A stretch of DNA of 64,000 nt from Ureibacillus xyleni (lineage in GTDB: Bacteria; Bacillota; Bacilli; Bacillales_A; Planococcaceae). The position numbers were made by a program, and so were the translations under genes. This document shows positions 8,933 to 18,438 of this stretch, piece after piece (within the stretch, counting starts at the first letter, position 1; each line of letters starts with the position of its first letter). The notes below the pieces were generated by a model. That model made no database searches. It saw only the letters and a program-made list of their open reading frames with translations, and was not told the origin of the DNA. The stretch is from NCBI RefSeq assembly GCF_900217795.1, contig NZ_OBMQ01000016.1, positions 1 through 64,000 of the forward strand, in the 5' to 3' direction.

Positions 8933-10357
8933 ATGGCTGAAGAGCAGAATCCACAACAAGTGATTTTAACAAAACTAAAAAACAGCTTTTACAATTCTGC
9001 AGATTTTGTCGCAAAGCCCATAAGTTGGTGGGAAAATGAAGTCGCCATTTTATGTTTTTACTCCTCCATTGTAAATAAATCTGATGTTGAACGAATTATG
9101 TACTTTTTTAAAAACAATTTAAGAGATGATAGTTTGTATTGGGGGGAATCTGTTTATACGACAGTGATCCCTTTAGATGAAAAACAATTAGCTAAATTCC
9201 TTTGTGATGGGGAAACCATTGTAGTGCGCCTAAAAACAAAAGAAATGATTCGCATTACTCTGCCGGAAATGGCTTATCGGCAAACAGAAGAACCTGCTAG
9301 TGAGCATGTGATTCAAGGTTCTAGGGAAGGATTAGTCGAAAATTTCGAAGTTAATGTATCATTAATTCGAAAACGCATCAAAAGTCATAAATTAGTAGTG
9401 AAACAAAAATACATCGGAAATGAAACACATACAACAATCTCTTATTTATATATGGAACAATTAGTCGATCAGGAAGCACTTCAACTGATTGAAGAACGAT
9501 TAGATAAAATAAATATTGATCTTTTTTATAGCACAGGGCAATTAGCGGATTATTTGGAGGATAGTGTTTGGTCGCCTTTTCCACAACTACTAAAAACAGA
9601 ACGGCCAGATCGAATTATCGCAAGTTTACATGAGGGGAAAATCGCGATTATTTCGGATTTATCCACTACCGCATTAATCGGTCCAACCTCCTTTTTTTCT
9701 TTCTATCAAACGCCTGATGATTTTAATGGGAGAGTAATAACCGGTTCCTTTTATCGGATGCTTCGTATTTTTAGCTTTATATTAGCTGTTTTTCTACCTG
9801 CGTTTTACATTGCTATTGTCAGTTTTCACTTTGAAATTTTACCGCTAGAACTTTCAAATCAAATTAAAAGTGATATTGAAAACATACCGTACAGACCGAT
9901 TTTAGAGGCAGTTATTTTAGAAATGACGATTGAATTAATTCGTGAAGCAAGTATTCGACTTCCTACTGCTGTTGGACAAACAATTGGTATCGTTGGTGGG
10001 CTTGTTATTGGGGATGCCATTGTCAGTGCTGGACTTGTATCAAACATGATGGTCATTGTTGTTGCCTTTACTGCGATTGCAAGTTTCGTTGTACCTTCAA
10101 CAGAGATGAATGCGTCAATCCGATTTTTACGTTTTCCCTTTATGATTTTAGCGTCTTTTTTCGGATTTTTAGGAATCGCGTTTGGTGCCATTATTTTGCT
10201 AATTCATTTATTGAACTTAACATCATTAAAAAGGCCGTATATGTCACCAATCATTCCTTTTAATCCAAAGGCGATCCATAAGATATTTTTCAGAACACCA
10301 TTTTTCAAGCCAGCTAAACATCCAAAAAGTTTCTCCCCAAAAGAGGATGGGAAATAA
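8933..10357 (+). CDS. gerAA: GerA-type spore germination protein, A subunit
   Basis: Large subunit of a germinant receptor in the spore inner membrane. A soluble N-terminal region of about 270 residues is followed by the GerA core: PDRIIASLHEGKIAIISDLS, the stretch REASIRLPTAVGQTIGIVGG and GDAIVSAGLVSN, and about five membrane helices toward the C-terminus. At 474 residues it is a normal length. GAGGGGGGAGCG precedes the ATG. The stop codon overlaps the next start as TAATG, so translation of the B subunit is probably coupled. Such operons are normally read by sigma-G in the forespore; a convincing sigma-G promoter could not be picked by eye. The germinant is unknown. Confidence 0.94.
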   Translation: MAEEQNPQQVILTKLKNSFYNSADFVAKPISWWENEVAILCFYSSIVNKSDVERIMYFFKNNLRDDSLYWGESVYTTVIPLDEKQLAKFLCDGETIVVRLKTKEMIRITLPEMAYRQTEEPASEHVIQGSREGLVENFEVNVSLIRKRIKSHKLVVKQKYIGNETHTTISYLYMEQLVDQEALQLIEERLDKINIDLFYSTGQLADYLEDSVWSPFPQLLKTERPDRIIASLHEGKIAIISDLSTTALIGPTSFFSFYQTPDDFNGRVITGSFYRMLRIFSFILAVFLPAFYIAIVSFHFEILPLELSNQIKSDIENIPYRPILEAVILEMTIELIREASIRLPTAVGQTIGIVGGLVIGDAIVSAGLVSNMMVIVVAFTAIASFVVPSTEMNASIRFLRFPFMILASFFGFLGIAFGAIILLIHLLNLTSLKRPYMSPIIPFNPKAIHKIFFRTPFFKPAKHPKSFSPKEDGK

Positions 10358-11406
10358 TGAATATCCAACTTACTAGAATTCAATTTTTCATGATCATGTT
10401 TACAATATTTACTGGTTTCGTTTATATATCCATCCAATCACCAATTATCACGAATGGAAAACATGCTTCTTGGATTATGTTTATCGCGGCATCACTCTTC
10501 ACATATTTGCTGTTTATTTTTTATGAAAAAACATATAAATATTTCATTTTGGGTACTGTGTCAACAATCATATATCATTTATATTGGCTTTTTAATCTAT
10601 CCTACGCTACTGCATTTTCAATCTATCTCATATCTACTTGGATTAGCCCATATACACCCAAAATCGCTTTGTTATGTTTATTTTTAATTCCAAGTCTTTA
10701 CGCTAGTCTTAGTAGGGCAGAAACTGCAGTAAACATTGGTGTAGTTTTTGGCGTCTTTATCTTCTTTTTCATAGCTTTTGTATCAAGTGCATACCAAGAT
10801 TTCAATTATAGGAATTTACTGCCAACTACGGAAAGTGGATTCAATGAATGGATGTGGGGAACACTCTTTTCTTTAAATGCTTATCGAAATACTGAATGTT
10901 ACCTTATTTTAAGAAAATATGTAATGAAAAATCAGAAAATTGCAGGGGTGCCGCTATTTTTATTTGTATTCTCTCTTTTTGCAATGTTTTTCTTTTCAAT
11001 CGTCATGTGCATGCTTTATTTCAGTACGGAAGAGTTTTCACTGATATCAGAGCCGATACTATTCCTTTTACATGCTCAAGAAGTAACATTTGTAAAAAGA
11101 TTAGATTTGATATTTGCCATGATGTGGATTTTCATTACGATTATTACGCTGATAAATTATATTTTAGTTGTGAGATTAGTTCATTTTAAAAAGATGAGAA
11201 AATTCCCTAAAACCCAAATCGTTATTTACCACGTACTTATTGGTTTCATTGCCTACTTTATTGCAAAATTTGAATATGTTCAATTAATCCGTGAATACTA
11301 TTGGATTCCGTTTATTTTATTCGGATTTTTACTGCCAATTCTCATTATTTTATTGAATAAAGTAAGGGGGCGGACAATATTCGATTCATCCAATTCGTCA
11401 TCGTAG
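10357..11406 (+). CDS. gerAB: GerA-type spore germination permease, B subunit
   Basis: 349-residue polytopic protein with about ten hydrophobic helices, of the GerAB permease family; in these receptors the B subunit binds the germinant. It retains ISPYTPKIALL in the same place as the orphan permease at the left edge of the window, but the two are otherwise clearly different. It starts on the TAATG overlap with gerAA and ends inside the signal-peptide region of gerAC, so the three genes form one translationally coupled operon. Confidence 0.93.
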   Translation: MNIQLTRIQFFMIMFTIFTGFVYISIQSPIITNGKHASWIMFIAASLFTYLLFIFYEKTYKYFILGTVSTIIYHLYWLFNLSYATAFSIYLISTWISPYTPKIALLCLFLIPSLYASLSRAETAVNIGVVFGVFIFFFIAFVSSAYQDFNYRNLLPTTESGFNEWMWGTLFSLNAYRNTECYLILRKYVMKNQKIAGVPLFLFVFSLFAMFFFSIVMCMLYFSTEEFSLISEPILFLLHAQEVTFVKRLDLIFAMMWIFITIITLINYILVVRLVHFKKMRKFPKTQIVIYHVLIGFIAYFIAKFEYVQLIREYYWIPFILFGFLLPILIILLNKVRGRTIFDSSNSSS

Positions 11407-12443
11407 TGTTGTTACTTGCAGGTTGTTGGGATGAACGTTTATATAAAGATCATACCGTCGTTTCCCTTGTAGGAATTGAGGGTACTTTAGGGGAAATGAA
11501 AGGTTATTTTGCCTATCCCGAAGTGCAAACGGGCAATTCCGAAGTAACCATTATCGAATCAGAAGGAATTGAAACACGTGAACTCCGTTTAAATGCAGAT
11601 TTAAAAGTTGAACAAACAATTGATCTATCCATGATGTCAACATTATTAATTAGTGAAGATACCGCAAAAGACGGAATTAATAAATATTTAGATGTTTTTT
11701 ACCGCGATCCGACCAATTCCTTAACAGCATTTTTAGTGTTAGTCGAAGGGGATGTGAAGGACTATATGGAAGCAAGTAAATCCTGGACAACAGAAGCAGG
11801 CGAATATTTTGCACGATTTATTCGAAGTAAAGAAGAAGTTTCAGTTGTACCACATCGGACAGTTCAAACTGCATCATCCATTCTATTTTCAGAAGGAATT
11901 GATTTAGTATTACCATATATGGTTTTAAAGGATGAAGATAAAAAAAGGCCTGAACTTGGTGGTGTAGGGTTGTTTTCGAATGGGAAATTTACTGGAAGAG
12001 TTTTAGAACCAGACCAATCCAAGTTCTTAGGGTTATTACTTCAAGAAAGGGGACGTAAAATAAAATATTCAGCACTCTATAACGACCAACCACTTTCATT
12101 TACAATTTTAAATGTAGGGAAAACCCGGAAAATACAATCACCAACCCAAGTAAAAATGGATTACAAGCTGAAAATTGAAATTGAAGAATTTTCAGATACA
12201 GGATTAAGAGATGTAAAAAAAATAAGTGAAATAGAAGATTTTATTGAAGAGAAAATTACCGAAGAAATATATAATGTCTTAAATATTTTACAGGAAGAAA
12301 AATGTGATGCTTTAGGATTGGGAAATGATTTCCGAGTAAAGAAACCGGAAGTATTTGATGAGAACTGGCATGAAACTTTTTCAAATTTAGATATTCAGGT
12401 AAATGTAAAGGCAGAAATATTAAAAACGGGGCTCATACACTAA
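11379..12443 (+). CDS. gerAC: GerA-type spore germination lipoprotein, C subunit, probable ATT start
   Basis: Lipoprotein subunit of the germinant receptor (Ger(x)C family). The conventional start would be GTG at 11406, but that leaves only MLLLAG before the lipobox Cys, with no basic n-region. Reading upstream in frame to the stop at 11358 there is no ATG, GTG or TTG. An ATT at 11379 has AAGGGGG ending 8 nt before it and gives M-R-F-I-Q-F-V-I-V-V-L-L-L-A-G-C, a textbook lipoprotein signal. I therefore place the start at ATT; the remaining doubt is only about the start codon. It overlaps the end of gerAB by 28 nt. Mature features typical of GerAC include DWLK-like acidic segments and a C-terminal helical domain ending near VNVKAEILKTG. 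Confidence 0.88.
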   Translation: MRFIQFVIVVLLLAGCWDERLYKDHTVVSLVGIEGTLGEMKGYFAYPEVQTGNSEVTIIESEGIETRELRLNADLKVEQTIDLSMMSTLLISEDTAKDGINKYLDVFYRDPTNSLTAFLVLVEGDVKDYMEASKSWTTEAGEYFARFIRSKEEVSVVPHRTVQTASSILFSEGIDLVLPYMVLKDEDKKRPELGGVGLFSNGKFTGRVLEPDQSKFLGLLLQERGRKIKYSALYNDQPLSFTILNVGKTRKIQSPTQVKMDYKLKIEIEEFSDTGLRDVKKISEIEDFIEEKITEEIYNVLNILQEEKCDALGLGNDFRVKKPEVFDENWHETFSNLDIQVNVKAEILKTGLIH

Positions 12444-12468
12444 TCAGTCACTGCTGGCTGATTTTTTT
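12442..12468 (+). terminator. terminator of the gerA operon
   Basis: AATCAGTC/GGCTGATT stem (one G-U pair) followed by seven T. Confidence 0.75.
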
Positions 12469-12491
12469 CATTTTACTTTTTGAGAACTTCA

Positions 12492-12519
12492 TTGTTCCTG
12501 TGAGGAATTATGGTACAAT
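12492..12519 (+). promoter_or_regulatory. predicted sigma-A promoter of murG
   Basis: TTGTTC, 16-nt spacer, TACAAT, about 90 nt before the gene. Confidence 0.45.
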
Positions 12520-12610
12520 ATTGTGTATTAAAAAAAATGATTTTTCATTTATAATTCAAGTGAATCATATATATACGAATTAAAGGTTGAATTTAGATAG
12601 GAGTTTTTGT

Positions 12611-13687
12611 GTGAAACAAAAATCAATTATTTTAACAGGTGGCGGAACAGCTGGGCATGTGTCATTAAACCAAGCAATTATCCCCACATTAATTGAAGAA
12701 GGTTATCATGTTCATTATATTGGCTCTCATGATGGCATTGAGAAAGACTTAATTACTCAAGCTTTTCCTGAGGTGCCGTATCATAGTATATCAAGCGGTA
12801 AATTGAGAAGATACTTTTCAATGAAAAACTTTACCGATCCATTTAAAGTATTAGCAGGGATCGGGCAAGCATTTACAGTAATTCGAAAAGTGAAACCATC
12901 CATCATCTTTTCAAAAGGTGGCTTTGTCTCAGTACCAGTTGTAATGGCTGCAAAATTAGCGAATGTACCAGTTGTCATTCATGAATCCGATGTAACGCCG
13001 GGTCTTGCGAATAAACTAGCACTACCTTTTGCATCGCATATGTTTACAATTTTTGAACAAACACTAAAATATTTACCGAATGATAAAGCAACATGTACAG
13101 GATCCATTGTACGAGAACAATTATTTCAAGGTGATAAAGATCGTGGAATGAAATTATGTGGATTTGAAGAAAATAAAAAAACTTTACTTGTGATGGGTGG
13201 AAGTTTAGGTTCTGTTGTTTTAAATGATGCATTGCGCAGTAATATTCCTGAACTTTTAATGAATTTTAATGTAATCCACCTCTGCGGAAAAGGTAATGTC
13301 GATTCATCATTAGAGTCATTAAAGGGCTACAAGCAGTTTGATTATGTAACAACAGAATTACCAGATCTACTTTATACCGCAGATTTTATCGTCTCGCGTG
13401 CCGGTTCAAACTCCATTTTTGAATTTTTAGCATTAAAAAAACCAATGCTGCTCATTCCGCTTTCGGCTACGAAAAGTCGCGGTGATCAAATTTTAAATGC
13501 GGAAATTTTTGAACGACAAGGGTTTGCCTTAACATTAGAAGAAGAATTATTAACAAAAAACACCTTCATGAAGTCGATACAAAATTTAGTCAAGAAAAAA
13601 GATGAAATTATCGATAACATGATCAAAGCAGAAAGTCCGAAAACACCAAGTGAAATGGTAGAATTAATTCTACAGTACGAAAAATAA
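12611..13687 (+). CDS. murG: MurG-type UDP-GlcNAc transferase (lipid II synthesis), stand-alone copy
   Basis: Peripheral membrane glycosyltransferase adding GlcNAc to lipid I to make lipid II. Signatures: LTGGGTAGHVSLNQA (MurG N-terminal glycine loop; the usual TPN is SLN here), GGFVSVPVVMAA, IHESDVTPGLAN, MGGSLGS, and the sugar-nucleotide site SRAGSNSIFEFLALKKPMLL. The start is GTG at 12611, with ATAGGAG 7 nt upstream; an in-frame TTG at 12587 lacks a site. It is not in a division/cell-wall cluster here, so it may be the only copy or a second MurG paralogue of the kind found in some Bacillaceae. Confidence 0.93.
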   Translation: MKQKSIILTGGGTAGHVSLNQAIIPTLIEEGYHVHYIGSHDGIEKDLITQAFPEVPYHSISSGKLRRYFSMKNFTDPFKVLAGIGQAFTVIRKVKPSIIFSKGGFVSVPVVMAAKLANVPVVIHESDVTPGLANKLALPFASHMFTIFEQTLKYLPNDKATCTGSIVREQLFQGDKDRGMKLCGFEENKKTLLVMGGSLGSVVLNDALRSNIPELLMNFNVIHLCGKGNVDSSLESLKGYKQFDYVTTELPDLLYTADFIVSRAGSNSIFEFLALKKPMLLIPLSATKSRGDQILNAEIFERQGFALTLEEELLTKNTFMKSIQNLVKKKDEIIDNMIKAESPKTPSEMVELILQYEK

Positions 13688-13697
13688 TGATGATAAA

Positions 13698-13730
13698 AGC
13701 GTTGTCTCCTTCATAGAGACAACGCTATTT
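13698..13730. terminator. terminator between convergent murG and GNAT gene
   Basis: Perfect 11-bp stem AGCGTTGTCTC/GAGACAACGCT with T runs on both sides, so it can serve both genes. Confidence 0.88.
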
Positions 13731-13733
13731 TCA

Positions 13734-14282
13734 TTACATCGCTTGTTCTTCTTCACTTGTCGTTTCTTTCGCAGTTACTAGATAGAATAAATCTTTTGGA
13801 ATTTTATATAAGTCAAATTTTGTTTCACCAGTATTAATTTCTTCATAAAGTGCAGGGTGGGAATCTTTTGCACATACAACATATTGTAATTTTAAACTTG
13901 CTCGTTTGGATTTTTCATTTTCTTGGCGAATTCTCAAAAACACTGTATGAAAATCTTTTTCGAAAAATAATTCCGATAAAAAGTGATGTTTTGCCATTTG
14001 GTTATACCCTTTTCCTTGATAAGGTGAACCTATCCAAGTTCCAAGAAAGCCGGCTCCATCTTGTATATCAAAGAGACTAATCGTACCGACTGGCTGACCA
14101 AAGTCTCCTATAATTGTCCTTGAGATTGTCTTACCAAGTTGTTCTTCTTCTAATAGTTGTTTGGTCATAAATAAATACTCTTCAGCCGAGGATGCTTTCT
14201 GACGAACATATGGAAAAACTGAAGGGTGACTCATTAATTGGTACAGTTCAGTAGTTTCTGAAAGGTCTCTATGTTTTAACAT
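13734..14282 (-). CDS. GNAT family N-acetyltransferase (RimJ/RimL-like)
   Basis: 182-residue acetyltransferase. The N-terminal half carries LSETTELYQLMSHPSVF as in RimJ/RimL-type enzymes; the acetyl-CoA loop is seen as IGSPYQGKGYNQMAKHHFL (Gln/Arg-x-x-Gly-x-Gly/Ala pattern with QGKGYN), followed by VFLRIRQENEKSKRASLKLQY. The substrate is unknown. It stands alone, convergent with murG. AAAAGGAGGCG lies upstream of the ATG at 14282. The acidic C-terminal tail (TSEEEQAM) is not part of the domain. Confidence 0.85.
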   Translation of the reverse strand: MLKHRDLSETTELYQLMSHPSVFPYVRQKASSAEEYLFMTKQLLEEEQLGKTISRTIIGDFGQPVGTISLFDIQDGAGFLGTWIGSPYQGKGYNQMAKHHFLSELFFEKDFHTVFLRIRQENEKSKRASLKLQYVVCAKDSHPALYEEINTGETKFDLYKIPKDLFYLVTAKETTSEEEQAM

Positions 14283-14576
14283 GATGAAACGCCTCCTTTT
14301 TAGGATAGTTGCAAAGCCTTGTAATGCACGAAATCAAGTGGCAACAGAACAAAATAATAAACCCAAAGGAACAAGACGTCAAACAATTTTTATTGTATTT
14401 TTTTTGTATTTTTATTTTACCCATTCGTAGGAGATAAATAACTATATTAAAAAACGATTTATGATAATATCATATTATAAATAATCATTTTTATACAATT
14501 ATTTTCTCTTAAAAGCAGATTTTTTCTCTGTAAAAATTGTAATAAATATTTAATGTTAATATACTGCTAGATTTTG

Positions 14577-14605
14577 TTGCGTCACAAATCTTTTACAATT
14601 ATGAT
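14577..14605 (+). promoter_or_regulatory. predicted sigma-A promoter of dapF
   Basis: TTGCGT, 17-nt spacer, TATGAT, about 30 nt before the dapF start. The rest of the 14283-14576 gap is very AT-rich and shows no other feature I can name. Confidence 0.5.
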
Positions 14606-14637
14606 AGAAATAAAATTTTAGGTAGGAGAGTTTGCCT

Positions 14638-15603
14638 ATGATACGAACTTTTTTAAAAGTACATGGATCTGGAAATACATTTTATTTATATAATACTAGC
14701 GAAGAAAATGAATTCGATTGGGTTCATTTAACAAAGTGGTTATGCAATAAAACAAACGAAGGAGGAGCAGACGGTTTATTACTCGTATTACCATCAAAAG
14801 TAGCCGATGCAAAAATGCGGGTAATCAATGCAGATGGCTCAGAAGCTTCTATGTGCGGGAACGGATTACGCTGTGTAGCGAGATATGTTTGTGAAAAACT
14901 TGGTACAGAATCAGCGGATATCGAAACGATGAAAGCAACTTTACACGTAAGAAAAGAAAATCCTATTTTTGATTCAATACCTACATATGCCGTTGAAATT
15001 TCGCCTGTCTCTTTTGAATTAAGCAGTTTACCAATGACTTACAAAAATCAAACAGAATTACAACATCAAATCATAAACGAATTTTCACCAACGATTCCAT
15101 TTACGGCAGTATCTGTCCCAAATCCTCATTTAATCGGGATTCTAGAACAGGGCAGTTTGGATGATCAAAATCATCAACAACAACTGGCTACATTTTTAAA
15201 TAGTGAAAATGACTATTGTAAGGACGGCGTAAATGTAAGTTATGTTTACCCATTAAAAAATGACACAATTTTTGTTCGAACATTTGAACGAGGTGTTGGT
15301 TTTACAAATGCATGTGGAACTGCAATGACAGCATCTGCTCTAGTATCGAATTTAAATGGTGTAGTCGATGCAAAAGTGGTGACGGTTTATAACCCAGGCG
15401 GATTTGTAAAATGTGAAGTAATACAACACGAAGACAATTATCAATTAACGTTAATAGGGAATGCTACATACACTTCACGATATGAAATCGAAATCAATCA
15501 AACAAACTATCAATTTATAGCTCGACATGACACAACAGAGCAAGAGCAATATGAGAAATGTATCGAATTCGTTAATAAAGAACTAGATGCACTTATTTCT
15601 TAA
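14638..15603 (+). CDS. dapF: diaminopimelate epimerase
   Basis: Cytoplasmic enzyme converting LL- to meso-diaminopimelate in the lysine and peptidoglycan pathways. Both catalytic cysteines are in their motifs: MCGNGLRCVARY (first Cys) and TNACGTAMTA (second Cys). KVHGSGNTFYLY at the N-terminus and ERGVGFTNACG are also typical. The C-terminal extension after about residue 285 (QTNYQFIARHDTTEQEQ) is somewhat longer than in minimal DapF. The ATG at 14638 has GGTAGGAG about 9 nt upstream; the in-frame TTG at 14632 would be too close. It is not clustered with other lysine genes, though a lysine-riboswitch transporter lies 10 kb away. Confidence 0.95.
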   Translation: MIRTFLKVHGSGNTFYLYNTSEENEFDWVHLTKWLCNKTNEGGADGLLLVLPSKVADAKMRVINADGSEASMCGNGLRCVARYVCEKLGTESADIETMKATLHVRKENPIFDSIPTYAVEISPVSFELSSLPMTYKNQTELQHQIINEFSPTIPFTAVSVPNPHLIGILEQGSLDDQNHQQQLATFLNSENDYCKDGVNVSYVYPLKNDTIFVRTFERGVGFTNACGTAMTASALVSNLNGVVDAKVVTVYNPGGFVKCEVIQHEDNYQLTLIGNATYTSRYEIEINQTNYQFIARHDTTEQEQYEKCIEFVNKELDALIS

Positions 15604-15624
15604 CCGCACAAAGGGGGTGCGCAT

Positions 15625-17664
15625 ATGAATAAACAAATTCTTCCGAAAGTACAATTTGATTTATTATTTGGCAATAGCAATGATTATGTTTATTTTATGG
15701 AGAAAGTAGGAGAAGACTATAAATACCTTTATTTGAACACTCCCTCTACACAACTTCTTTCGGAAGATGCCATAGGTAAGAAAATGACCGAAATATTAGA
15801 TGAAAAACATTATAAATGTATCATCAACAATTACAATCTTGCTATTGAAACGATAAAGCAAGTGAACTATGAAGACTACCAATATCTTGCATCAGAAGTA
15901 AAAAAATATGAAACTTCTGTATTACCAATCTTTAATGAAAATGAAACATATATTTTAGCCATTACAAAAGAAATCTCATTTGAGCGCGATTTACAAGATA
16001 AATATTTATTTATGAGGTCGATCTTCTTTAATACGTTTTTATCTACCGTATTAGTATCGAGTGATGGCCGACTACTAGAAGCTAACCCACAGTTTCTAAA
16101 TGATTTTAATTTAGATATTGAAGATGTTCGTTGGCAATATTTTTCTGAACTACCAATTGTATCTTCGCAAAATGCCGACCAATTTAAGCAACTTTTAGAA
16201 GAGGCTTGTAAAGGAACGAACTTAACATCTAAATTGTTAACTTTTGTCGATAAAAAAGGGAAAATTCGGAGCTTCACAACAACGTTTTCACCGATTTTCC
16301 AAAATAATGAAGAATCGGTTGTCGTAGGAGTTTTTGTGATTTTACAAGAAATTACAGATTTTATCCAAAAAGAAAAAGAATTAAAGAGTACTACAAATGG
16401 ATTAATGAATTTAAAATATGCCATAAATAATGCAGCTGATATGTCATTTACCGATATAAATGGCACTATTATTGATGTGAATGATCGCTTTATTGAACAA
16501 ACAGGGTATAGCAGAGAAGAGTTAATTGGTAGTTCCCATCAAATTATTAATTCTCGCTTCCATTCGAAGGAGTTTTTCCAAAATCTTTGGGATACGATTA
16601 AAAAAGGAAAGGTTTGGCGCGGAGAAATTTGTAACCGTACAAAATATGGTGGCATGTATTGGGTAGACACAACGATTATTCCGTTGCTTGATGAGGACGG
16701 GAAAATCCAACAATATATGTCAGTTCATTATAATATTACCCAAAAGAAACGAATGATCACCGAATTACGAAACATCGAGCATATGTTTAAAATGATTAAC
16801 GATAATACAAATGATCTAATCGTTATTACAAATGAAGATGGGATTATACTTTATGCCTCTAGTGCATACACTCGAAAACTAGGTTATAGCGTTGATGAAC
16901 TATTAGGTCAGTTTTACACAAAAGTATTGTCTACAGAAAGCAAGGAATTGTGGAATGATGAATTGTTAGATATTGAAAATCACGTCAATTCGAAATTAGA
17001 ACTTATCCACACAGCGAAAAACGGTGAAACAATATGGACTGAATGTAACTATACGGTTGTCCATGACTATGTTCGTAAACGTGGGATTCAAATAATAATG
17101 GTAGCTAGAGAAATAACAGAGCGAAAGAAAATGGAAAATCAGTTATTGTTCCTCGCTTATCACGACTCTCTTACACAATTGCCAAACCGTCGATATATAC
17201 AAAAAGAATTTCCATTTTTAGTTGAGGACGCAAATGCAAGAAATAAATCGATTGCAGTGCTTTATGTTGATGGAGACAATTTTAAAGAAATAAATGATCA
17301 ACATGGCCATGAAGTGGGCGATGAGTTTTTATATCAATTTGGTCGTGCATTACAATCGAGTGTTCGTTCTAATGACCTTGTTGTAAGAATCGGTGGAGAC
17401 GAATTCGCTATTCTATTAACGGGACTTGTAAAAAATGAGAAAAAACGCGATAAACAACTAAAGCAAATAGTTGATCGAATAAAGGAAACGTTGCAAACAG
17501 GTTGGGATATTTCACATCAGCATTTTTCACCAACAAGTTCTATCGGTGTTTCTTTCTATCCGGATCACGGCACAAAGTTAGAGGAATTGCTTCATTTGGC
17601 GGACCGTGCTTTATATGATGTAAAAACCATCTCTAAAAATAATTACAAAATTTATGAAGAGTAA
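15625..17664 (+). CDS. multi-PAS diguanylate cyclase (GGDEF)
   Basis: Cytosolic-looking 679-residue sensor that would make cyclic di-GMP. Four PAS-like modules can be seen at about 8-115, 125-255, 270-375 and 385-505, with no transmembrane segment. They are followed by a GGDEF domain: YHDSLTQLPNRRY, YVDGDNFKEINDQHGHEVGD and RIGGDEFAILL. RSND five residues before GGDEF fits the RxxD product-inhibition site, so both an active and an inhibitable enzyme are predicted. No EAL domain. The third PAS (NSRFHSKEFFQNLW, WRGEICNRTKYGGMYWV) is closely similar to the PAS of the truncated gene at the right edge. AAAGGGGG precedes the ATG, 21 nt after dapF. Confidence 0.93.
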   Translation: MNKQILPKVQFDLLFGNSNDYVYFMEKVGEDYKYLYLNTPSTQLLSEDAIGKKMTEILDEKHYKCIINNYNLAIETIKQVNYEDYQYLASEVKKYETSVLPIFNENETYILAITKEISFERDLQDKYLFMRSIFFNTFLSTVLVSSDGRLLEANPQFLNDFNLDIEDVRWQYFSELPIVSSQNADQFKQLLEEACKGTNLTSKLLTFVDKKGKIRSFTTTFSPIFQNNEESVVVGVFVILQEITDFIQKEKELKSTTNGLMNLKYAINNAADMSFTDINGTIIDVNDRFIEQTGYSREELIGSSHQIINSRFHSKEFFQNLWDTIKKGKVWRGEICNRTKYGGMYWVDTTIIPLLDEDGKIQQYMSVHYNITQKKRMITELRNIEHMFKMINDNTNDLIVITNEDGIILYASSAYTRKLGYSVDELLGQFYTKVLSTESKELWNDELLDIENHVNSKLELIHTAKNGETIWTECNYTVVHDYVRKRGIQIIMVAREITERKKMENQLLFLAYHDSLTQLPNRRYIQKEFPFLVEDANARNKSIAVLYVDGDNFKEINDQHGHEVGDEFLYQFGRALQSSVRSNDLVVRIGGDEFAILLTGLVKNEKKRDKQLKQIVDRIKETLQTGWDISHQHFSPTSSIGVSFYPDHGTKLEELLHLADRALYDVKTISKNNYKIYEE

Positions 17665-17686
17665 GTTGATAATGTGTTTAACTATC

Positions 17687-17721
17687 CCTCGTTTTAAGGT
17701 ACCCTTAGAACGAGGCTTTTT
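17687..17721 (+). terminator. terminator after diguanylate cyclase
   Basis: CCTCGTT/AACGAGG stem followed by CTTTTT. Confidence 0.72.
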
Positions 17722-17757
17722 GCATACGACAATAAAAAGCAAAATAAGGTGATGACA

Positions 17758-18438
17758 ATGAATAAAAATATTTTAATTGTTGAAGATGAAAAAAACATCG
17801 CCCGTTTTATGGAGCTTGAATTAAAATACGAAAAATTTAATGTAACAGTAGTCCATGATGGTAGGGAAGGTTTAACGAAGGCTTTGGAAGAACAGTACGA
17901 TTGCATTCTGTTAGACGTCATGCTGCCTAGTTTAAACGGTATTGAAATCTGTCGCAGAGTGCGCGCTCAATCAAATGTTCCAATCATTTTGATTACCGCT
18001 CGCGATGAAGTCATGGATCGTGTTGCAGGTTTAGATGCTGGCGCGGATGATTATGTAGTAAAACCTTTTGCCATCGAAGAATTGCTTGCTAGAATTCGTT
18101 CGATATTTAGAAGAGTAGAATCCATTGAAGTGGAAAAGAATGAAGAAGTAATAAAAGTTCGTGACATTGTCATTAACCCTTCATCCTACGAAGTCTATTT
18201 TGAAGGAGAAAAATTAGAATTAACAAAAACAGAATATGATTTATTGAAATTATTATGTGAAAATAAAAATCGAGTTTGTGAAAGAGAACGAATTCTCCAA
18301 TCGATTTGGGGTTACGACAGTGAAGTAGAAACAAACGTTGTGGACGTCTACATTCGACACCTACGCTCAAAACTTAAGACCGATAAAGAGCCGTATATAG
18401 AAACAGTTCGTGGTGTTGGTTATGTGGTGAGAGAATGA
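17758..18438 (+). CDS. OmpR-family response regulator (ArlR/YkoG-like)
   Basis: 226-residue two-component regulator. Receiver domain with the acidic pair in ILIVEDEKN, the phosphoacceptor Asp in [13 protein letters not shown], the Thr in LITARDE and the Lys in [16 protein letters not shown]. The C-terminal winged helix ([47 protein letters not shown]) binds DNA. Start at 17758 with AAGGTG about 8 nt upstream. It overlaps the kinase gene by 4 nt (ATGA). Similarity to Staphylococcus ArlR and Bacillus YkoG is recalled from the family, not computed. Confidence 0.94.
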   Translation: MNKNILIVEDEKNIARFMELELKYEKFNVTVVHDGREGLTKALEEQYDCILLDVMLPSLNGIEICRRVRAQSNVPIILITARDEVMDRVAGLDAGADDYVVKPFAIEELLARIRSIFRRVESIEVEKNEEVIKVRDIVINPSSYEVYFEGEKLELTKTEYDLLKLLCENKNRVCERERILQSIWGYDSEVETNVVDVYIRHLRSKLKTDKEPYIETVRGVGYVVRE

